From Lachnospiraceae bacterium UBA7060 (GTDB lineage: Bacteria > Bacillota > Clostridia > Lachnospirales > Lachnospiraceae), in assembly GCA_002493835.1 (NCBI GenBank), contig DLAA01000160.1, positions 19,066 to 83,065 on the forward strand: a stretch of 64,000 nucleotides of DNA, in the 5' to 3' direction. The translations under genes were made by a program, and so were the position numbers. A model generated the notes under the pieces. That model saw nothing but the letters and a program-made list of their open reading frames with translations, did no database searches and was not told the DNA's origin. Positions 43,683-52,003 of the stretch are shown here, one piece after another. Positions within the stretch are counted from its first letter, which is position 1. Every line of letters begins with the position of its first letter.

Positions 43683-44681
43683 CTATGAACCTTTCCGTAC
43701 CAATTTCCTGAACAAATCTCTTCCTAACACCCAGTATAACAAATAAGTCAGCGGATCCCTGTACCATTTCGCCCTCTCGCTGTTCCACTCCCCATGCTCG
43801 TCCAGTTGACGGTCATTTGTTCTGTCTAACTGCAATTTCGTATCGAAATACGTAAAATGCGCTTCTGTGTCAATTTTTTGTCCCTCATATTCCTTCTGCT
43901 TCTCCCTGCTTCCCGAAATATTCATCCCGGTACCGTCCCAGCCCCAGTTTCTGACCTTAGACAACACCGGATTTACCGTATACCAGCCATTCAACGCCAT
44001 CACCACGGCCCTGCTGATGTCTCTGCTCTCAATTACCTCTGGCTGCCCCTCCGACAAAAGAACTCCCAGCATTCTGGAAAAAAGCCGTTTTCTGTTTCGA
44101 TACAGCTTATACATCAAAACCGGATTTCTCGCCTTCTTTTCCCAAACCTTTACATGCAGCTGCTTTGACATCATTCTCTCTTTCTCACGCCAGAAGCCGC
44201 ATCCCCACACACAGCAATTCGTCAGTGCAATCACATTATTTCCGTGAGTATGGAACGCGTAGTCAAACCCGTAGCCGCAGATGGCAAAAACAGCAGGATC
44301 GTTTTCATACAGCATCAAGCCCTTGTCTATATATTCGAGAAAATTTGGTGAAAATTCGTTGTCGTCTTCCGTAAAAATAACCCGGTCATGCCGCTCATAA
44401 ACTTTTTCATAGAGAAAGGTTTTATTTTTATAAAAGCCAAGATTTTCTTCCTGATAATAAATGATAACCTCTTTAAATCCGTCGATCGGCTTTTTCAAAA
44501 AAGCGCATACTTTTTTCCAGTCTTCCACATATCGCTCTTCCCACGGATAGTCTACGCTGATATACAGTTCGGTTTCCTCTGCGCCGCTGTTTTTTTTCAG
44601 AGAGTCAATGCACCGCTCTAAATGTCTGTACCGGTTACACGCCGTAATCATCACCGGAGCATAAATCATTTTCGCTTCCAT
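43683..44681 (-). CDS. GT2-like glycosyltransferase
   Basis: 332 residues, soluble. The N-terminus MIYAPVMITACNRYRHLERCIDSL gives the GT-A nucleotide-binding strand. VIFTEDDNEFSPNFLEYID carries the metal acid motif (E-D-D). WGCGFWREKERMM is typical of sugar transferases with an added Trp/Cys loop. GGGGAGG stands before the ATG. It lies between DUF2142 and fucosyltransferase-like genes in one run. Donor unknown. Confidence 0.8.
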   Translation of the reverse strand: MEAKMIYAPVMITACNRYRHLERCIDSLKKNSGAEETELYISVDYPWEERYVEDWKKVCAFLKKPIDGFKEVIIYYQEENLGFYKNKTFLYEKVYERHDRVIFTEDDNEFSPNFLEYIDKGLMLYENDPAVFAICGYGFDYAFHTHGNNVIALTNCCVWGCGFWREKERMMSKQLHVKVWEKKARNPVLMYKLYRNRKRLFSRMLGVLLSEGQPEVIESRDISRAVVMALNGWYTVNPVLSKVRNWGWDGTGMNISGSREKQKEYEGQKIDTEAHFTYFDTKLQLDRTNDRQLDEHGEWNSERAKWYRDPLTYLLYWVLGRDLFRKLVRKGS

Positions 44682-44695
44682 ACAATCCTCCCCAA

Positions 44696-45706
44696 TTACT
44701 CCGCGCGCTCTTCCTTCCTGCAGGATATCAATTCCTTTCCTCCGTACATAGCTGAAAACAGAGAAAACACACTGCCGTAGGAGCCAAGAATACAGTCACA
44801 GGCAGCCAGACACAGACAATCCACAATCGCTGACTCCATACCGGATTTGCTGTCCCGTCCCCACACTTTCTCGCGGTACGTAACAATGCACCCGGGAAAC
44901 TCTCTGCCAAGTTCCTCCTCCACAGCGGGATCATCTGTCGCAAGGAAAAATTTTACATTCTCATTTTTCTCCCTCATCTCTTGCATCTTTTCAATAAAAA
45001 GATACAGCGGACTCTCCCGAATACAGCCATCATGATCTGTGCGTCTCACATGCACTCCAACCCAGGCGCCGTCTGTTATCAGCTCCGCCGCTTTGCTGTG
45101 ATATTTTTTTTGAAAAATAAGACTCCCCGGATCAACAGGCGCTGTCCTGTTCTGACCCGCCATCATCCCTGCATAGACGTCCGCCAAACAGCTTGTCCCA
45201 TCCTCCAGATATCCCCTGACACGTTTCCAGCACTTCCCCAGCCACTCCTGATACGCTTCTCCGCTCCACCCGATCTCTTTTGGCGGATGATATTTCACAT
45301 AAGTATCTTTCTCCTGAAAATACTTCATCACCCGCTCCGCCTGTCTGTTGCGACATTTCCACCTGCAGTAGCGAATCCACTCTTTTACGCTTTGCCAAAG
45401 GCTCTTTATATCACCCTGGCAAAGGCTTTTCTTGAATCCTTTTCCCCAGTCTGGCGGGAAAAAACCATGCGTCAGCACAGTTAAATTGACATCCGCAAAC
45501 TGTTTCTCGTCAAACACTTCCTCATATCTGATATTGCAGCACTCCTCCAGACGCCATATGACAATCAGATGATCTATCTGATATTTCTTTGCCAGATAAT
45601 ATGCCTGCATCAGAGAAAGGCATCTGCTTGTTATGCCGGTATACACATAGACGCACAGGCACCTCTCCTTCTGGTATCTTTCATCCTGCACTCTGTTTTT
45701 GCTCAT
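44696..45706 (-). CDS. Fucosyltransferase-like (GT-B) protein
   Basis: 336 residues, soluble, Cys-rich. WVGVHVRRTDHDGC (near 225) is the H-x-R-R-[GT]-D site of GDP-fucose-type transferases. KFFLATDDPAVEEELGREFPG and SAIVDCLCLAACDCILGSYGSVFSLFSAMYGG complete the C-terminal half. The N-terminal part has CVYVYTGITSRCLSLMQAYYLAKKY, a variant of the P-loop-like opening seen in NodZ/GT23 relatives. It sits directly before the GT11 gene in transcription order reversed (FucT first), so two distinct fucosyl-type steps are possible. Confidence 0.75.
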   Translation of the reverse strand: MSKNRVQDERYQKERCLCVYVYTGITSRCLSLMQAYYLAKKYQIDHLIVIWRLEECCNIRYEEVFDEKQFADVNLTVLTHGFFPPDWGKGFKKSLCQGDIKSLWQSVKEWIRYCRWKCRNRQAERVMKYFQEKDTYVKYHPPKEIGWSGEAYQEWLGKCWKRVRGYLEDGTSCLADVYAGMMAGQNRTAPVDPGSLIFQKKYHSKAAELITDGAWVGVHVRRTDHDGCIRESPLYLFIEKMQEMREKNENVKFFLATDDPAVEEELGREFPGCIVTYREKVWGRDSKSGMESAIVDCLCLAACDCILGSYGSVFSLFSAMYGGKELISCRKEERAE

Positions 45707-45738
45707 CTTTTCTCCATTTCATTTGGCTCATTCTCACA

Positions 45739-46647
45739 CTACACATCCACCAATATCCATTCGTCCATATAAATCTTTCTGTCTGTTTCATCAAGGCGCC
45801 GCCACTTTGCAGGCGCCACAACTACTTTGTCTGATGCTTCCCCCAAAAACTGGGCCCACCAGCTGAACGTGGAGTTTGACAAAATAAAATGTCTGCACTG
45901 CCGCATCAAAAACATTTCGTCACAGGCCTCATGCCGCTTGCGCACATATATCACCGGATAGGGAAACGCCATCTCCCGTTCCACCTGCCCGATATCATCG
46001 GAAAAAACAAAAAAAACCGGATTAGTAACCTTTTTCGCGATACACTTCATCGCCCTGCCATAATATGCCTCGCTGCATACATCAAAAATCGGATGATTTA
46101 CATAGTCCCCTCTCCGCACATGGACGCAGACAGAATTCACCGTCTGTATTTTCCTGCAAATGTCTGTATCTGCAAGCGCGGGTACACTGTATGCAAAATC
46201 CTTCCGCAAAACCTCCCGCATCGGCTCAAAAAGTGAGGCATCCTGAAACCAGCCGTTGATATAAATATTTCTGTGAAATCTCAGCCAGAAACTTTCTCTC
46301 ATCTGGCTGTGATCTCTCTGCACAATTCCCAAGAGAGCAAAAAAAGTCCCCCAAAAATTTTCCCGCCTTCCGGCGATTTCCTCCGCCCGGCCCGCAATGA
46401 AATACGACACCAGCTTTTTCCTGAACCATTCCTGTATGCGGACGATTCTGCCGGGTTCTGATAGAATCATCCCACGATCAAAAAAAGCAAAATGGGACAG
46501 CTCGAACTGCCGCAGCTGATCTGACCCGATCACCGACATTTCCAGCGCTATTTTTTCTCTTCCACCAAGATCTATCTGCATTTTACGCGCCATGGCGTAC
46601 TCAAACATCTGGTTCCCCAGACCGCCTTTTATTTTTACAACGATCAT
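45739..46647 (-). CDS. Alpha-1,2-fucosyltransferase (GT11)
   Basis: 302 residues from ATG 46647 behind AGGGGA; the longer in-frame start at 46728 would overlap the phosphatase gene and lacks the family start. Motifs in order are VVKIKGGLGNQMFEYAMAR (N-terminus), SVCVHVRRGDYVNHP (motif I, H-x-R-R-G-D), VFFVFSDDIGQVE and HFILSNSTFSWWAQFLG (motifs III/IV). It transfers fucose from GDP-fucose to a galactose-type acceptor in the cytoplasm. No GDP-fucose biosynthesis genes are in the window, so the donor is made elsewhere. Confidence 0.92.
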   Translation of the reverse strand: MIVVKIKGGLGNQMFEYAMARKMQIDLGGREKIALEMSVIGSDQLRQFELSHFAFFDRGMILSEPGRIVRIQEWFRKKLVSYFIAGRAEEIAGRRENFWGTFFALLGIVQRDHSQMRESFWLRFHRNIYINGWFQDASLFEPMREVLRKDFAYSVPALADTDICRKIQTVNSVCVHVRRGDYVNHPIFDVCSEAYYGRAMKCIAKKVTNPVFFVFSDDIGQVEREMAFPYPVIYVRKRHEACDEMFLMRQCRHFILSNSTFSWWAQFLGEASDKVVVAPAKWRRLDETDRKIYMDEWILVDV

Positions 46648-46685
46648 CCTGTCCCCTGCATACGGTTTACAAAAAACTTTTCTCG

Positions 46686-47216
46686 CTACACTCCCGCTTT
46701 GTAAAGCTCCTCTATAATGTCTTTCCACTCTCCGCGCTCTTTCAAAAGCGCCGATATGATATCCCTGACAGCCCCATAGCCGCCTTTTACTGTAGAAATA
46801 TAGTCTGCCTGTGCCTTAACCTCCTCGCAGGCATCCGCAGGGCAGCCAGAAAACCCGCTTTTTTGCATACCGGCCAAATCATTCAAGTCGTCCCCCAGAT
46901 AGCCCAATTCTTCCCAAGTCACACCCTGCTCCTGCAGAAAGGATTCCAGGTAAGGCACTTTGTCCTTGCAGTTCTGCACCAGAAAATCCACTTTCATCTC
47001 ACCCATCCGTCTCGCAGTGGCGGCGCACTCCCTGCCGGTCAGAACAAGAATCTGAATTCCGGCCTTCCTTGCGGCAAAAAACCCCGCCGCATCTTTTGTA
47101 CAGAATTTTTTCAGTTCATTGCCGTGCTCGTCATAATAAACCCCTGCATCCGTCATAGTGCCATCCACATCGATCACAAGATATTTAATGTCATGCCATC
47201 GGTCTTTATCTGTCAT
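46686..47216 (-). CDS. KdsC-like HAD phosphatase
   Basis: 176 residues, single-domain C0-type HAD. Motif I is VIDVDGTMTDAGVYYDEHG, motif II is VLTGRE, motif III is Lys in NCKDK, and motif IV is LGDDLNDL. KdsC and its KDN/NeuNAc relatives of this size form tetramers and remove phosphate from 8- or 9-phospho-ulosonic acids. It follows the aldolase by 33 bases, so it may dephosphorylate that enzyme's product. A CMP-sugar synthetase for the next step lies at 51251. The precise substrate is not known. Confidence 0.87.
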   Translation of the reverse strand: MTDKDRWHDIKYLVIDVDGTMTDAGVYYDEHGNELKKFCTKDAAGFFAARKAGIQILVLTGRECAATARRMGEMKVDFLVQNCKDKVPYLESFLQEQGVTWEELGYLGDDLNDLAGMQKSGFSGCPADACEEVKAQADYISTVKGGYGAVRDIISALLKERGEWKDIIEELYKAGV

Positions 47217-47249
47217 ACTGATTCTCCTGCTCGTCCTTCCTCCAAATGC

Positions 47250-48821
47250 TCATTCATTGTACAGTGAATCCGTCAAAAATACAACTTCGATCTGTCTGCC
47301 CACATCCTCCATGTATTTGCGGATTTTCACATTTTCTTCCATACCCTTTGTATGCTGGTTCACCATGTAAGAAGAAATATAATTGTCTTCCTTCTCCTGA
47401 TAGCCGTCGAATCCCGCCACATAAACCTGCGACACACCAAGCTGATATAACAGTTTCAGAAGCATTATGACACAGTTGTCACAATTTCCCTTCTCGTCAA
47501 AATTGAGTTCCGCGTAATTTAACACGTGCTCCTCCTCACACACATCGAGAAGATTGGAGGTAACCAGTATTTTTTTGTCCCGGCGCTCCACTCCCATATC
47601 GTCATAGCGCATGGCATTGGAACAGAAAATGTAGTCCGTCTCATATCGCTGTGAAACAAAATTCGCTGAGAAGATAAACGGCTGTTCCTGCTCCACAAAG
47701 TGGTCAATTTCCTCCTGCTGCCTTTTCAGACTTGCCCCGGGCGCCAGCACCAATACCTTTCTGCCCTGCATGGCACTCCGAAGCATATCCCTGAGCGCAC
47801 TGTCATCCACTTCATGATCCTGATACTCTCTGTAAAGCTTTTCTATATAGGCCTCATCGTAGGCCGTTTTCTTATCCTCCGTAATACCCGCCAGAATCTG
47901 ATTGATCTGCTTCGCCCTAAGCCTCCCTTTTCCGATCAAAAACTCCGCATAGTTTCGGTGAAGATTGTATTTCGCTGAAATGGCATAGGGCATACTGTAC
48001 CCCCACGGTTCTATCCGCTTCAATGCCGCGATATGATCATCGATCCCATCCAGAATCGGGTTGATATCATAACCGCCCCCCTGCGTTCTGTTCATGTAGT
48101 CCATGATGAGTTCCATACAGAGATTGCCGGGCGTCCGTCCCATCCCCAGCATAGAAGCGTCTATGATACTTTTTCTCCCGGATGCTTTCATGGCAATAAA
48201 CTCCTGCGCCAGAGAGTAAGAAAGGGCCAGATTCTCATGCAGATGAAGCCCAATCGTGATCTCTCCATCCAAATTATGCTCCACCAGAGAATAGATGCGC
48301 ACCAGATCCGAGCGCATCATAGAACCGAAAGTGTCCACGATAGAAAAAGCAAAAGGGTGAATCTCATTGACTTTCTTAAGCAGCTGCAGAAGTGCTTCAT
48401 CCGGGTAACCCATGATGTTAATGGGATTGCAGGCCACTTTATAGCCTTTATCCATAACTTTTTTGATAAAGGCAAGCCCCTCATCGATGTCGTAGTCATG
48501 GAAGGTTACACGGACGATATCGATCGTCTTTCCGTCATAAGGCTCCAATTTTTCCACAGAATATTTATTGTGCAGCGCCATCGCCGTAAAAACAGTATTA
48601 CCGCGCTTCTCCGGAAGAATGGGCGCAATCTGTTCACAGTTATTGTAGAGCGTTTTTTCCCGGTCATATTCACAGTCGCGCAAAAATCCCACTTCCACAT
48701 AATCCGCCTGGGAATCCGTAAGCTTTTTAATAATGCTTCTTATGGTATGATAACCAAACTGCCAGTCATTGATGTAACCGCCGTCGCGCAGCGTACAATC
48801 TAATAGTTTGATAGATGACAT
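47250..48821 (-). CDS. DRE-TIM aldolase with a C-terminal DUF115/GT42-like domain
   Basis: 523 residues. Residues 1-290 are an HMGL-like TIM barrel: LLDCTLRDGGY (C-T-L-R-D-G catalytic/metal motif), HLHENLALSY (H-x-H metal ligands), and LGMGRTPGNLCMEL. The closest familiar chemistry is pyruvate-type aldol condensation as in 4-hydroxy-2-oxovalerate aldolase. From about 345 on, VLVLAPGASL, a Y-E-T-D-Y-I-F-C-S-N strand and QLGVSQVYVAGFDGYQ recall DUF115 and CstI/II sialyltransferase folds, which bind CMP-sugars. This second assignment is from motif memory and less sure. It begins a promoter-led operon with the KdsC-like gene. Confidence 0.82.
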   Translation of the reverse strand: MSSIKLLDCTLRDGGYINDWQFGYHTIRSIIKKLTDSQADYVEVGFLRDCEYDREKTLYNNCEQIAPILPEKRGNTVFTAMALHNKYSVEKLEPYDGKTIDIVRVTFHDYDIDEGLAFIKKVMDKGYKVACNPINIMGYPDEALLQLLKKVNEIHPFAFSIVDTFGSMMRSDLVRIYSLVEHNLDGEITIGLHLHENLALSYSLAQEFIAMKASGRKSIIDASMLGMGRTPGNLCMELIMDYMNRTQGGGYDINPILDGIDDHIAALKRIEPWGYSMPYAISAKYNLHRNYAEFLIGKGRLRAKQINQILAGITEDKKTAYDEAYIEKLYREYQDHEVDDSALRDMLRSAMQGRKVLVLAPGASLKRQQEEIDHFVEQEQPFIFSANFVSQRYETDYIFCSNAMRYDDMGVERRDKKILVTSNLLDVCEEEHVLNYAELNFDEKGNCDNCVIMLLKLLYQLGVSQVYVAGFDGYQEKEDNYISSYMVNQHTKGMEENVKIRKYMEDVGRQIEVVFLTDSLYNE

Positions 48822-48896
48822 CTATATCCACTCCATCCTTCCTTATGATGTTCTGCATAGCAGTGCACAGCTAAAATGCCGCATGTAAATAGTTAC

Positions 48897-48925
48897 AGTA
48901 TAACACCGAAGCCTTGGCATAACAA
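48897..48925 (-). promoter_or_regulatory. Promoter of the aldolase operon
   Basis: Minus strand TTGTTA (48920-48925) and TATACT (48897-48902) are 17 bases apart, 75 bases upstream of the aldolase ATG. The gap to the acyltransferase stop (48937) is otherwise empty. It would drive aldolase, KdsC-like phosphatase and the fucosyltransferase-type genes. Confidence 0.62.
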
Positions 48926-48936
48926 GATAACCGCTC

Positions 48937-49971
48937 TCATTTGCATTTCCCCGCAGCCTTAGCTATATAGCAGCAAGCCCTCTCATATAACGCGTAATAT
49001 AGATAACAGACTGTAAGGGTACTCAAAAAGATAAGGCAGAATCCAATCGCACCGGACATCCCCAGCCATCCGCCTATCGTCCCTATCAAGCCTCCATGAA
49101 CCAGATAAACGCTGAAACTCCCCCTCGCCATAAAGTCAACTATTTCCCTTCCCCAGGCAGGCAGCTGCATTTCCTTAGCCCTCAGTGCGGCCAGAACAAA
49201 TAATGTCAAAATAATTTCAAACGGGTATCCCTCCCCGTTAAAAGCCATAAAGCTGAGCACCAGAAAAACCACATAAATCATCTCTTTTCCTTCCCTGACT
49301 GCCCAATATATTACAATCCCGAGGAAGAAACAGTAGAGCTGCATCAACGGCATATACCCACAATAGTCTTCGAGCTGTGCCTGTGCCGGAAAAGGAAATG
49401 TCTGCAGCAGCCGTAAAAGCCCTGCCCTGGCCACAGGCGTTCCTGCAAGCAGTAGAATTAATGCTGTGAAAGATCGGAAAAATCCCTTCAGATATTTATA
49501 AAACAAAGGCGAAAGCAGATAAAACACCATAAAGGAGCTCATCGTCCACCACGCATTCCTATTATTCCACAAACTCAAATTCTCTGACGGCAGAATGGCG
49601 TGTAAAAAAGTAAAATACCGCAAAAAATAACGAATTCCCATCGGGGCATCCCAGCCCACAACCGCGCAGGCTATTCCCCCTTCTCTCGCATACCGCCACA
49701 GATCAATAAACCAGTAAATAAAAAGCGCTGTGTAATACTCCGGCAGAATGCGCTTCAACCGTTTTCTGTAAAATTCCCGTATAGAATCTGTTCTCTCAAG
49801 AGAAAGACAGATCAGATATCCGCTCAAAATAAAAAACAGCTGAACCCCGTATTTCCCGGAATAAGTAAACCTTGTCCAGTGCGCCGCCATGCCTGTATGA
49901 ATAGAAAAAACCATCATCATAGCCATGATCCGTAAAACAGACAAATTTAAATTGCTGTTTTTCTCCCGCAT
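48937..49971 (-). CDS. Acyltransferase family 3 membrane protein
   Basis: 344 residues from ATG 49971 (GAGGAGG six bases upstream); an upstream start at 50046 would run into the GT4 gene. About ten helices. The N-terminal signature is NLSVLRIMAMMMVFSIHTGMAAH with the conserved His, then GVQLFFILSGYLICLS and FYRKRLKRILPEYYTAL (R-x10-R region). It probably O-acetylates the glycan. It starts 11 bases after the GT4 gene stop. Second acyltransferase-3 in the window, the other being near rfbF. Confidence 0.88.
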   Translation of the reverse strand: MREKNSNLNLSVLRIMAMMMVFSIHTGMAAHWTRFTYSGKYGVQLFFILSGYLICLSLERTDSIREFYRKRLKRILPEYYTALFIYWFIDLWRYAREGGIACAVVGWDAPMGIRYFLRYFTFLHAILPSENLSLWNNRNAWWTMSSFMVFYLLSPLFYKYLKGFFRSFTALILLLAGTPVARAGLLRLLQTFPFPAQAQLEDYCGYMPLMQLYCFFLGIVIYWAVREGKEMIYVVFLVLSFMAFNGEGYPFEIILTLFVLAALRAKEMQLPAWGREIVDFMARGSFSVYLVHGGLIGTIGGWLGMSGAIGFCLIFLSTLTVCYLYYALYERACCYIAKAAGKCK

Positions 49972-49982
49972 ACGCCGCCTCC

Positions 49983-51230
49983 TCAACCGCCCAGCACTGC
50001 CCGTATCTTCTGATAACACGTTTCTGCAAAAAACATTTCCCGCCAAAGACTTAAACTTTTCTCCTTCATCCTATAAAGCTTCTCCCCATCCAGGCTGCAA
50101 AGCCTGCACACCGCCGAGGCCACTTCCTCCCCGTCCGGGTCCGAACTTAAAAGGATACCGTTTCCCGCAATCATCTCCGTGATCCCACCCACATCCGTGC
50201 CGATGATGGGAACGCCATAAGCCATAGCCTCCTGGATCGAAACAGGACACCCTCCCTCCGTAGCGGAGGTGGTGATAAAGCAGTCGACCTGATTTTTCCG
50301 ATACCAGGCACCTGCATTCTCCACAAAGCCAGCAAATTCAAAACTTATATTCTCTTTTTTCCCAAGCTTCTCCCTGGCATAGGCTTTTATCTCTTCCAGA
50401 CTCCCGCCGTCCCCTATATGGGTCCAGCAAAGAGACAGCCCATCTATGAGCGCAAGACCATCTATGATCCGCTCAACCCGCTTTATGGGAATCACATTGG
50501 AGCAGCTTAAAAGCTGCCACACACCACCCGCATATGCCGGCATAAAACGGGAAGCCGCTTCAGTCCCCAGCCTGCATACCTGAAGCCTGTCAGTCGGAAA
50601 ATCCGTGTTTCTGACATATCTGTCATAATAATCCCTGCCATAAGCGCAGGCGAAAGCAATACCGTCAAGCCCCCTCTCCATCTGTGCCCGAAGAGGCTGT
50701 CTATCCCCCGGTACTCTCTCATGGTACAGATCGCGCCCATGTGTCCTTGTAATAATCCGCACGCTGGGATACCTTCTCTTTTCCCGGACCATACTGTAAC
50801 AGTAATAGTCGTACCAGAAAGAATAGTATACAATCTCCTCATCCCCGGAAAGCAGGCCGCTTTTCTGCAGCAGCCTTTGATCTGCTAACGCCTGTGCATA
50901 AAAAGAGAGGGACTGGTAGAGGCGCACTCTGCGCTGTTTTTTGTCCCGCAGGATCCTCCGGATTTCTTCCCTCCCGTCCCTGTCCGTCAAAAACCGAAAC
51001 AACGCTTTCCCCTTATCGCGCCCCGCAAACTGCGGCCTGGGATGCGAAACCACATGCACCCCTGCCGGCAGCTTTATTCCTTTCCATCCCTCCGCAATCT
51101 GCTTCTCATCCGCATGAGAAATGACAGTTACGTCATATTCTTTTGCAAGCCTACTAAGCTCTGGCAGAACAAAAGTCTTTTCCCCCCTGCCATAGGGAAA
51201 ACTCTCCGTTGCGAGTAAAATCTTCGTCAT
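49983..51230 (-). CDS. GT4 glycosyltransferase
   Basis: 415 residues from ATG 51230 (GTGGGG upstream; GTG 51236 is less likely). GT-B fold: ILLATESFPYGRGEKTFVLPEL at the N-terminus, LLSCSNVIPIKRVERIIDGL in the donor domain, and TTSATEGGCPVSIQEAMAYGVPIIGTDVGG (E-x7-E). GDP- or UDP-sugar donor not determinable. It precedes the CMP-sugar synthetase gene on its right by 20 bases and reads in the same operon. Confidence 0.9.
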   Translation of the reverse strand: MTKILLATESFPYGRGEKTFVLPELSRLAKEYDVTVISHADEKQIAEGWKGIKLPAGVHVVSHPRPQFAGRDKGKALFRFLTDRDGREEIRRILRDKKQRRVRLYQSLSFYAQALADQRLLQKSGLLSGDEEIVYYSFWYDYYCYSMVREKRRYPSVRIITRTHGRDLYHERVPGDRQPLRAQMERGLDGIAFACAYGRDYYDRYVRNTDFPTDRLQVCRLGTEAASRFMPAYAGGVWQLLSCSNVIPIKRVERIIDGLALIDGLSLCWTHIGDGGSLEEIKAYAREKLGKKENISFEFAGFVENAGAWYRKNQVDCFITTSATEGGCPVSIQEAMAYGVPIIGTDVGGITEMIAGNGILLSSDPDGEEVASAVCRLCSLDGEKLYRMKEKSLSLWREMFFAETCYQKIRAVLGG

Positions 51231-51250
51231 GCGCACCCCACATCTTCATT

Positions 51251-51949
51251 CTAAACCGTCGGATTCGGATCCTTCATGGCATAGAGAGCTTTTGCCATCT
51301 CATAATCGTAGAGATCATCGATATCCGCCGCCTCTCGCTTGTTAATCACAAGCTGATAATATTTCGGTCCGTAATTATAATGCCACTCCCTCACCTTTTC
51401 CGTGGGCGCCAAATCAATTCCGTTGGTAAAATGATACATCATTGGCAGCTGCTCTGAATTCTTGTGCTCCAAACCCATCTTGAAATTCAGCGGGCCGTTG
51501 TCATCCATCAAATATGTCTGATAAGGCGACACCGTGATCAGGGAGTCATACCCTTCCTTCAGCTTCTCAAAATATAGGTTGATCGCTTTTTCATAAAGAT
51601 AGGGCTCCACACAGGGAGATGTAGCGCAGGCATAGAGAAGATGGTCTCCCTCAATAGTATCGCACAAATACTCTAAAAACATGCCGAAAGGCACGGATTC
51701 ATCCGCATACTGCTTCGGCCGTTTGATAGCTTTTACCCCGCATTTTTCACCGATAGCAAGCATCTCATCCGAGTCGGAGGAGACAATAATCTCATGAAGT
51801 CCTTTCACCTGCTTCAACTGCTCAATCTTGTGCTGTAATAAATTGGAATTGCCAAAAGGCAGTATATTCTTGTTTGGCAGTCTCGAACTGCTGCCCTTCA
51901 CCGGTACCACCGCTGTAACCTTATTGCCTTTATTGCCCTTATCACTCAT
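51251..51949 (-). CDS. CMP-sugar synthetase (acylneuraminate cytidylyltransferase family)
   Basis: 232 residues, AGGAGG before the ATG. VTAVVPVKGSSSRLPNKNILPFG (the R-x-P-x-K-N loop binding CTP) and IIVSSDSDEMLAIGEKCG, with YACATSPCVEP, are the NeuA/KdsB/LegF-type core. It activates a 2-keto-acid sugar as CMP-sugar. No NeuB, NeuC or KdsA was found, whereas a DRE-TIM aldolase and a KdsC-like phosphatase are nearby, so the substrate may be unusual. The next gene in the operon, upstream at 52004-53380, encodes a likely transferase. Confidence 0.9.
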   Translation of the reverse strand: MSDKGNKGNKVTAVVPVKGSSSRLPNKNILPFGNSNLLQHKIEQLKQVKGLHEIIVSSDSDEMLAIGEKCGVKAIKRPKQYADESVPFGMFLEYLCDTIEGDHLLYACATSPCVEPYLYEKAINLYFEKLKEGYDSLITVSPYQTYLMDDNGPLNFKMGLEHKNSEQLPMMYHFTNGIDLAPTEKVREWHYNYGPKYYQLVINKREAADIDDLYDYEMAKALYAMKDPNPTV

Positions 51950-52003
51950 ATCGTTTCCTCCTTTTCTTCCTGCAATAACTATTATCTCTCTTTTCTGATC
52001 AAT

